Assembly (NCBI GenBank): GCA_947489925.1
Contig: CANLFK010000062.1
Coordinates: forward strand, 1 to 11,895
DNA length: 11,895 bases
Source: Candidatus Caenarcanales bacterium
GTDB taxonomy: Bacteria; Cyanobacteriota; Vampirovibrionia; Caenarcaniphilales; Caenarcanaceae
Direction: 5' to 3'
Below the pieces are notes generated by a model that was not told where the DNA came from, searched no databases, and saw nothing but the letters and a program-made list of their open reading frames with translations. Each line of letters opens with the position of its first letter. The first letter of the stretch is position 1. Shown piece by piece: positions 6,311 through 11,895 of this stretch. The position numbers and the translations under genes are program-made.

Positions 6311-9300
6311 ATGAGCGATAAAAACGAAAACCTAGAAATTGCCATTCAAAAATATGAAAATGGTAGCTATGAAGAATCATTTGATTACTTGAATAAATTA
6401 CTTGAAACTAATAAAAATAATTCTCAAGTTTACCTTTATATGGGATTGTGCAAATCAAAACTTAATGAAGATAATGAAGCTATTAAGTATTTTGATAAAG
6501 CAATTAAACTAGAGAATAAAGGTATTTTAAATTTATTTTTAAGTCAAGAATCCAAAAAACTACTTGATAAATTATATTTTAATAAAGCTTTGAATTATAT
6601 TCAACTTAAGAAGCTTCAAGAGGCAATCAACAGCTTGAATCAAGTAGCCAAGCTTAATAAATCTGGAGTTTATACATTAAAAGGGTATTGTAAACTTGAG
6701 CTAAAAAGATATGAAGAGGCTATTGAAGACTTCAGTAAAGCAATTGAATTGGATGATAATGATGAATTTGTTTTAATTGCTTATAATGGGCTGGCTGAAT
6801 GCAATCGTAAATTAGAAAGATATGAAGAGGCTATTGAGAACTATGATAAAGCAATTAAACTTGGTGGGGATAATAGTGAAATTTATAGACTAAGCGGTTA
6901 TTGCAAATCCTCATTAAAACGATATGAAGAAGCTTTAGAAGATTATTATTATGCTCTCGAACTGAGTAATAAAACTGAACTGTCGGTATTTAAAGGTTAT
7001 GCCAATATAGGTTACTGCAAACTGAAATTAAAAGAGTATGAAGAAGCAGTAAACTATTATAACAAAGCAATTGAACTTGATAATAATGATTTACATAGTT
7101 ATAGATATAGAGGGTATTGTAAATTTCAACTAAAAAGATATGAAAAATCAATAGAAGATTATAATAAAGTAATTCAGCTTGATTTTAATAAAACTATTAC
7201 TACTGCATATTCTATGCTAGGAGATTGTAAACTTGAGCTAAAAAGATATGAAGAGGCAATTGAAGACTTCAGTAAAGCAATTGAATTGGATAAAAACGAT
7301 TCTTATAGCTATCGTAATATGGGAGATTGTAAACTTGAGCTAAAGAGATATGAAGAGGCAATTGAGGATTATAATAAAGCAATTGAATTAGATAAGAATA
7401 ATTATTTGGCTTATAGTAATAGAGGATATTGCAAGTCTAAGTTGAAACGCTATGAGCAAGGAATAGAAGATTTTAATAAAGCTATTCAATTGGATGAAAA
7501 TGATTTTTACAATTATGAGCAGAGAGGATTTTGCAAATTAGAATTAGCTCGGTACGAGGAAGCAATCGAGGATTACAATAAAGCAATTCAATTAAATAAA
7601 AATGATCGTTTTGCTTATGCTAACCGAGGACATTGCAAATTTAAGTTAAAACAGTATGAGCAAGGAATAGAAGATTTTAATAAAGCTATTGAACTAGATG
7701 AAAATTATTCATATAGCTATCGTAATAGAGGTTGTTGTAAAGCTGACTTAAATAGATTTGAAGAAGCTTTAAAAGACTTTAATAAAACAATTGAATTAGA
7801 TGAAAATGATTGTTCTGCTTATGTTAATCGAGGATATTGCAATTATCAATTAAGCAAGTATGAGGAAGCTATAAAAGATTTTGACAAAGCTATTAAGCTA
7901 GACGAAAACGATATTAATGCTTATAGATATAGAAGTCATTGCCAAGGCAAATTAGGAAAGAATGAAGAAGCATTAAAAGATTTAAAAAAAGCTATAGAAC
8001 TTAATGGAAGTAATACCGATAGTTTTGATTATCATAATCTTGGTTGTTATAAAAAAAGACTTAATCAATATACGGAAGCACTTGAAAGCTTCGATAAATC
8101 AATTGAATTATTAATAGATAAAGTAGATCAAAACGATAAATTAAAAGAAACTCTTTCTAATTCGTACTATCAAAAGGCTTCTGCTTTACAAAAATTAAAT
8201 GAATATGAAAAATCAATGGAAGCTCTGGATAAATGTCTTGAGTTAAATCCGAATAATCCCGATGCTTATCATTTAAAAGGTTTAAACATAATTAATAATT
8301 CTCTGACTCAATCAACTGAAAAACTAAATGAAGCTTTATTTTATTTTACAAAAGCGAAAGAACTTTTTCCTCAACCAGAGCCAGAAAATTATTATGGTCT
8401 TAGTTCAGTGTATTTTAATTTAAAAGAATATGAAAAAGCTATAAATTATCTTGATTTAGTCATTGAGTTAAAAGATATATCAAAATATTACTTTTTACGG
8501 AGCAAATGTAAATTAAATTTAAATCAATATGAAGAAGCAATTGCAGACCTCAATAAAACAATTGAATTGGATAATCAATGGGCGGATGCTTATTTTACTA
8601 GATCTCAATGTCAATTTGAATTAAAGCAATACACAGAAGCTATTGAAGACCTTAACAAAGCAATTGAATTAGATAATCAATATCAATGCGGGCAAACTTA
8701 TCTCAATCGAGGGGGCTGTCAATTTGAATTAAAGCAATATAAACAAGCTATTGAAGATTTTGAAAAAGCTTTAGCTCTTGGTTTTGAAACTGATGAAAGT
8801 TATTGTTATTCTGTGATTGCAAGCTGTCATGATGAACTGAGAAATTATACTTTAGCAATTAAAAACTATGAAAAATCGATTGAATTAGCTGAAAAAAATG
8901 AAGATAAAATAGGTTGCCTACTAAATTTACAGTTTTGTCTTGAAGAAATTAATACTTTACAAGTAGAAGAAGCTTTAAGTTTATGTAATGAATTATTAGT
9001 TTCAGAACCAAATAATGATTGGATTTTAATTTATAAGTGTCATTGTTTATTACTTTTAAAAAGAGAGTATGAATTAATTTTAGAAATAGCTTTAGACCTT
9101 TTGCAAAAACTAGAACCAGACCTTGAAAAACGAGAACATTCAGATAAAAATCAAGAAATTCATAAATTATTATCAGAAACTTATATCCGTTTAAAAAACT
9201 ATCCTGAAGCGGAAAAATGGGCGAAAAAATATACAGAATTACACCCAAACGAAGCGGAAGGTTTTATTTATTTGTTATGGATTTACGCTGAACAAAAGCA

Positions 9301-9412
9301 AAAAGACAAGGTACAAGAACTTTTAGTAATATGCAATCAAAAAGACCCAGACTGGCAAAAGAGAAGAGAGTATAAAGAAGTAGTTGTGAGTTTGAATAAG
9401 TTGGGCAAATAA
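6311..9412 (+). CDS. Large tetratricopeptide-repeat (TPR) protein
   Basis: This 1033-residue protein is built almost wholly of 34-residue TPR units, about 25 in all, with no signal peptide, membrane segment or catalytic domain visible. It is probably a cytoplasmic scaffold or protein-binding solenoid. A typical unit reads NRGYCKLELKRYEEAIEDYN followed by KAIELDKND, with consensus Gly8, Ala20, Ala27 and an Asn/Asp turn in place of Pro32. Eighteen of ~22 clearly alignable units carry Cys at position 10. Units in residues ~120-640 are the most regular; those in ~640-730 and the last 150 residues are divergent. Some units are nearly identical in DNA (6687-6754 and 7224-7291 differ at one of 68 bases), indicating recent intragenic exchange. 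The ATG at 6311 lacks a Shine-Dalgarno. The gene follows a remnant of its own 3' end. The partner and pathway are unknown. Confidence 0.9.
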   Translation: MSDKNENLEIAIQKYENGSYEESFDYLNKLLETNKNNSQVYLYMGLCKSKLNEDNEAIKYFDKAIKLENKGILNLFLSQESKKLLDKLYFNKALNYIQLKKLQEAINSLNQVAKLNKSGVYTLKGYCKLELKRYEEAIEDFSKAIELDDNDEFVLIAYNGLAECNRKLERYEEAIENYDKAIKLGGDNSEIYRLSGYCKSSLKRYEEALEDYYYALELSNKTELSVFKGYANIGYCKLKLKEYEEAVNYYNKAIELDNNDLHSYRYRGYCKFQLKRYEKSIEDYNKVIQLDFNKTITTAYSMLGDCKLELKRYEEAIEDFSKAIELDKNDSYSYRNMGDCKLELKRYEEAIEDYNKAIELDKNNYLAYSNRGYCKSKLKRYEQGIEDFNKAIQLDENDFYNYEQRGFCKLELARYEEAIEDYNKAIQLNKNDRFAYANRGHCKFKLKQYEQGIEDFNKAIELDENYSYSYRNRGCCKADLNRFEEALKDFNKTIELDENDCSAYVNRGYCNYQLSKYEEAIKDFDKAIKLDENDINAYRYRSHCQGKLGKNEEALKDLKKAIELNGSNTDSFDYHNLGCYKKRLNQYTEALESFDKSIELLIDKVDQNDKLKETLSNSYYQKASALQKLNEYEKSMEALDKCLELNPNNPDAYHLKGLNIINNSLTQSTEKLNEALFYFTKAKELFPQPEPENYYGLSSVYFNLKEYEKAINYLDLVIELKDISKYYFLRSKCKLNLNQYEEAIADLNKTIELDNQWADAYFTRSQCQFELKQYTEAIEDLNKAIELDNQYQCGQTYLNRGGCQFELKQYKQAIEDFEKALALGFETDESYCYSVIASCHDELRNYTLAIKNYEKSIELAEKNEDKIGCLLNLQFCLEEINTLQVEEALSLCNELLVSEPNNDWILIYKCHCLLLLKREYELILEIALDLLQKLEPDLEKREHSDKNQEIHKLLSETYIRLKNYPEAEKWAKKYTELHPNEAEGFIYLLWIYAEQKQKDKVQELLVICNQKDPDWQKRREYKEVVVSLNKLGK
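6687..7392 (+). repeat. Near-identical TPR-encoding DNA repeats
   Basis: The 68-nt segments at 6687-6754 and 7224-7291 differ at one base. The copy starting at 7326, exactly 102 nt (one TPR) after the second, matches over its first ~45 bases with one change and then diverges. Such DNA-level identity within a protein repeat implies recent duplication or conversion and makes the array prone to length change and to assembly collapse. Confidence 0.8.
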
Positions 9413-9429
9413 ACTGGCATAAAGAGAGG

Positions 9430-9435
9430 TATAAT
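9430..9435 (+). promoter_or_regulatory. TATAAT box immediately upstream of hicB-like ORF
   Basis: A perfect -10 hexamer ends 7 nt before the ATG at 9443. That is the same box-to-start distance as at 4541/4554, so the transcript would be leaderless or nearly so. No good -35 is seen. A purine-rich agagagg (9423-9429), 13 nt from the ATG, is an alternative ribosome site. This segment is absent from the otherwise matching sequence before the TPR gene start. Confidence 0.4.
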
Positions 9436-9442
9436 TTTTATT

Positions 9443-9592
9443 ATGAAAACTTTTACTACTATTATCGAAAAGTGCAAAGATACAGGGTTGTTTGTTGGTT
9501 ATATTTCTGGACTAACGGGTGTTCATTCTCAGGCAGAAAGCTTAGATGAATTACAAAAAAAACCTTATTTCGACAGAGTCCAACGAGTATAA
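9443..9592 (+). pseudogene. hicB: Truncated HicB-family antitoxin
   Basis: The frame reads MKTFTTIIEKCKDTGLFVGY then ISGLTGVHSQAESLDELQKK. This is the N-terminal partial-RNase-H-like fold of HicB antitoxins, typically TxxIEKDxDxGxYVGYVPxLPGxHSQGxTLDEL. After residue 40 the family signature is lost and the frame ends 9 codons later (49 residues, versus the usual ~65-140). The break coincides with a run of eight A's (9555-9562). With seven A's the reading becomes QKNLISTESN, restoring the expected KNL, but it still ends soon (TAA at 9604-9606) and lacks the rest of the domain and any DNA-binding domain. HicB normally neutralises the mRNA interferase HicA and represses its own operon. This copy is probably inactive. 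Confidence 0.7.
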
Positions 9593-9693
9593 GGGACGGA
9601 AGAAGTTATAACCGAAAAGGTCAGCTTCTAAAATATGGAGTATATCTTATTTTTGAATTTGCGAAATTGGAATTAGTCCTGAAAAAATATTAA
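9586..9693 (+). pseudogene. Possible C-terminal remnant of a HicA toxin
   Basis: In a third frame, open from 9550 and without a start codon, the sequence reads SIRDGRSYNRKGQLLKYGVY then LIFEFAKLELVLKKY and a TAA. The order DGR, then a Gly, a Leu-rich GVY turn and IxxxAxLxLxxxxKY loosely fits the end of HicA (DGR...H..LxxGTLRxILKxAxLxxEEF). It lies right after the hicB fragment, where a partner would be expected. The catalytic histidine is not present. The similarity is weak and rests on context. It may be unrelated sequence. Confidence 0.25.
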
Positions 9694-9694
9694 T

Positions 9695-10978
9695 TTAACG
9701 GCGGAAAAATGATTGATAAGCAACTTTTATAGTTTTGTTTAAGTCTCTTTCGGTATGAGCTGATGAGAAAAACCAAGTTTCAAACTGGCTAGGTGGCAAA
9801 TAAATTCCATCAGCTAACATATTCTGGAAAAAGTTGGCAAATTGACGAGTATCAGAGCTTTTGGCTTCCGTATAATTATTAATTTGTGGCAAATTGCTAA
9901 AGAACACTGAAATCATTGATCCGCATCTATTTACAACAATATTAGTTCTGGCTTTATAAGCGGCTTCTTTTAATCCTTCTTCCAAAAATCGCCCAGCCAT
10001 TTCTAATTTTTCATAAAAACCTTGAGCCTGAATTAATTGTAAATTTGCATAACCAGCCGCCATTCCCAAAGGATTACCAGATAAAGTACCTGCCTGATAA
10101 ACAGACCCGCTAGGTGCAATCATTTGCATAATATCTGCTCGTCCACCATATGCCCCAACTGGCAAGCCACCACCCAAAATCTTACCCAAAGTTATTAAGT
10201 CTGGTTTGACATTAAACAAGGATTGAGCCCCGCCTTTTGCCACCCGAAAGCCAGTCATCACTTCATCAAAAATTAATAAACTATTATTTTCATCACAAAT
10301 TTGTCTTAAACCAGATAAAAAACCTGTTTGTGGCAATAAACAACCAGCATTTCCGACCACTGGTTCAACAATAATAGCGGCAATTTGATTTTTATATTTC
10401 TCAAAAATATCAGCCACACCTTTTAAATCATTGAATTCAGCGGTCAAAGTTTGATTAGCCAATTCTGGTAAAACACCGGGACTGTCTGGTAAACCCAAAG
10501 TTGCAATTCCAGAACCACCTTGCACCAAAAATGAATCGGCATGACCATGATAACAACCAGCAAACTTTAAAATTTTAGGTCTTTCCGTAAAAGCTCTGGC
10601 TAATCTAATAACAGCCATACAAGCTTCTGTGCCAGAATTAACAAATCTAATTGTTTCAAAATTAGGCATTAATTTCATGACTTCTTGAGCTAATTTTATT
10701 TCTCCTTCATGGCAAGCTCCAAAACTAAGTCCTTTTTGCATTGTTTCATATAAAGCCTGAATAATAGACGGATGTCCATGTCCAGCAATCATTGGCCCCC
10801 AAGATCCAACATAGTCAATATATTCATTATTATCAGCATCATGCAAATAAGCACCTTGAGCTGATTCGATAAAAACTGGATCGCAATTAACCGCTTTAAA
10901 AGCCCGTACTGGAGAATTTACGCCACCCGGAAAAAGTTTTTTGGCTTGATCAAATAGTTCGGAAGATTTAGAAAACAT
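9695..10978 (-). CDS. hemL: Glutamate-1-semialdehyde 2,1-aminomutase
   Basis: HemL is the PLP enzyme that converts glutamate-1-semialdehyde to 5-aminolevulinate, the last step of the C5 (tRNA-Glu) route to haem. The 427-residue length is normal. Visible features: start motif FPGGVNSPVRAFKAV (16-30), phosphate-binding NSGTEACM (114-121), GCYHGHADSFL (141-151), the class-III aminotransferase signature IFDEVMTGFRV with Asp238 contacting PLP, and the Schiff-base lysine Lys266 in TLGKILGGGLPVGAYGG. AGTLSGNPLGMAAG (296-309) is the gating region. SFGACHEGEI differs from the common SFGAPTELE. The gene runs opposite to its neighbours. It converges on the hic remnants (1 nt gap between stop codons) and diverges from holA. 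No Shine-Dalgarno is visible. A CATAAT box on the minus strand (10998-10993) could be its -10. Confidence 0.95.
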   Translation of the reverse strand: MFSKSSELFDQAKKLFPGGVNSPVRAFKAVNCDPVFIESAQGAYLHDADNNEYIDYVGSWGPMIAGHGHPSIIQALYETMQKGLSFGACHEGEIKLAQEVMKLMPNFETIRFVNSGTEACMAVIRLARAFTERPKILKFAGCYHGHADSFLVQGGSGIATLGLPDSPGVLPELANQTLTAEFNDLKGVADIFEKYKNQIAAIIVEPVVGNAGCLLPQTGFLSGLRQICDENNSLLIFDEVMTGFRVAKGGAQSLFNVKPDLITLGKILGGGLPVGAYGGRADIMQMIAPSGSVYQAGTLSGNPLGMAAGYANLQLIQAQGFYEKLEMAGRFLEEGLKEAAYKARTNIVVNRCGSMISVFFSNLPQINNYTEAKSSDTRQFANFFQNMLADGIYLPPSQFETWFFSSAHTERDLNKTIKVAYQSFFRR

Positions 10979-10995
10979 ATTAAAATAAATAAATT
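10979..10995. promoter_or_regulatory. 17-bp divergent hemL/holA intergenic region
   Basis: Only 17 AT bases separate the two start codons, so both promoters must extend into the opposite coding sequence. Candidate -10 boxes are CATAAT on the minus strand (10998-10993, for hemL, overlapping the holA ATG) and CATATT on the plus strand (10976-10981, for holA, overlapping the hemL ATG). Both are imperfect guesses. Transcripts in either direction would have very short or no leaders. Confidence 0.35.
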
Positions 10996-11895
10996 ATGAG
11001 TGATAAAAAGCAAAAGACAAAAGCAACCAATATTTATTTTTTATTTGGTGAAGACCATTTTAGATTAAATTTGGCTTTGAAAGCTTTATTGCAAAAATTT
11101 TCGCATTTGCCTTTAAAAAAAATGGGCGAAAACGATGATTTTCAATCCACAATTTGGGAAATTTCTTTTTTTGCTGATGAAAAACTAATTTTACTAAATT
11201 GGCATGATTTTTCCACAAATAAAATAAATGAATTAATTAGTTTGCTAGAAAAAGAAGATTTGCCAGACTTTGTACGCTTAGTAATATTTGCCTCTGGAAA
11301 AATGGACAAAAGACTAAAAGCTTATAAATTCCTTGAAAAAGCCGCCAAAGAAAGTATTGAAATTGAATTATTTAGTCCTTGGAAATTGCAAGATATTTGT
11401 AAATGGACAAAAGAATTGGCCGTCGAAAAGGAAATAAATATTGAAACCAATGCCATACAAAGATTAGTTGAATTTTATACTAGCGATACGGCTTCCATTG
11501 CATCTGAATTAGACAAATTATTTTGTTATACAGCTGGAAAAGCCATTAAAAAGTCAGATATTGAAGATTTATGCCAAAATCATTTTGATTTATTTGATTT
11601 GAGCGACAATTTACTTTTGGGGCAAATTACAGACTTTATTAATAAATTCAAAAAAATTGCTTATTTTCAAAGCCCGCTACCAATTATTGCTGGATTACAA
11701 ACAGTTTTTCGGAATTATACAATTTTAAAAGACCTGAAAGCACAAGGACTTGGCGAAAGCGAAATTACCAAATTAACCAATAAAAATCCTTATAAAATCA
11801 AACAAGACTTAATAAAATTAAAAAATATAAAGTTAAATTATTTATTGCAAGTAATCACAAAATTAAATTTGATTGAAGACGGCTTAAAAACAGGT
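10996..11895 (+). CDS. holA: DNA polymerase III delta subunit (3' end beyond window)
   Basis: The frame is open for exactly 300 codons from the ATG at 10996 to the window edge with no stop, so it is partial. HolA opens the sliding clamp as part of the clamp-loader complex. Recognisable features: the N-terminal IYFLFGEDHFRLNLALKALL (family FxGEdxFLxxxALxxL), FFADEKLILL, RLVIFASGKMDKRLKAYKFL (Sxk.dkR.K..K.L), the lid region LFSPWKLQDICKWTKELAVE, the ASELDKL segment, DLFDLSDNLL, and the C-terminal collar ending IEDGLKTG. That IDxxLKTG ending is usually followed by ~15 residues, so little is missing. No Walker A motif is seen, as expected for delta. It diverges from hemL with only 17 bp between starts. 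Confidence 0.9.
   Translation, partial: MSDKKQKTKATNIYFLFGEDHFRLNLALKALLQKFSHLPLKKMGENDDFQSTIWEISFFADEKLILLNWHDFSTNKINELISLLEKEDLPDFVRLVIFASGKMDKRLKAYKFLEKAAKESIEIELFSPWKLQDICKWTKELAVEKEINIETNAIQRLVEFYTSDTASIASELDKLFCYTAGKAIKKSDIEDLCQNHFDLFDLSDNLLLGQITDFINKFKKIAYFQSPLPIIAGLQTVFRNYTILKDLKAQGLGESEITKLTNKNPYKIKQDLIKLKNIKLNYLLQVITKLNLIEDGLKTG

Overview
The window is an AT-rich, gene-dense stretch of bacterial chromosome. It holds ordinary housekeeping genes plus a decayed accessory patch. The clear genes read as S-adenosylmethionine decarboxylase (speD), N-acetylglutamate kinase (argB), a small serine/threonine protein kinase, a long-form phosphoglycerate dehydrogenase (serA), an unrecognised secreted coiled-coil protein with membrane segments, a 1033-residue TPR protein, glutamate-1-semialdehyde aminomutase (hemL, minus strand), and the start of DNA polymerase III delta (holA), which runs off the right edge. 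All seven complete genes stop with TAA. Low GC, C5-pathway haem synthesis (hemL), an ASB+ACT SerA and an Hanks-type kinase would fit a deep-branching, non-photosynthetic relative of Cyanobacteria (Melainabacteria-like) or another AT-rich lineage. This is inference from gene content only.

Layout. 1-220: tandem 27-nt units encoding DPKITLSPI, probably the 3' end of a gene entering from the left, with a reading-frame slip after unit 1. 219-450: AT-rich intergenic with a long-looped inverted repeat and a possible structured speD leader. 451-4379: speD-argB (8-nt gap, probable operon), kinase and serA, all on the plus strand. 4554-5375: exported or membrane coiled-coil protein with a TATAAT box almost touching its start. 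5376-6310: a gene graveyard, with a broken DDE transposase (about 5809-6046) and then a clear remnant of a TPR-gene 3' end (6155-6292). 6311-9412: the intact TPR gene, whose own 3' end matches that remnant. 9443-9693: a truncated hicB-like antitoxin and possibly the tail of its hicA toxin. 9695-10978: hemL on the minus strand. 10996-11895: holA, divergent from hemL with only 17 bp between them.

How the genes fit together. speD and argB link SAM-derived aminopropyl supply to arginine/ornithine synthesis, which suggests joint control of polyamine precursors. serA and hemL are independent biosynthetic genes. The most informative part is 5.4-9.7 kb. A transposase relic, a duplicated TPR-gene tail and a wrecked toxin-antitoxin locus surround a recombination-prone repeat gene, so the patch has been remodelled by duplication, slippage and deletion. 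I do not see a complete new defence or mobile system here. The candidates worth a second look are the frame-slipped repeat at the left edge, the TPR duplication, the cysteine register in the TPRs, and the possible leaderless transcripts.
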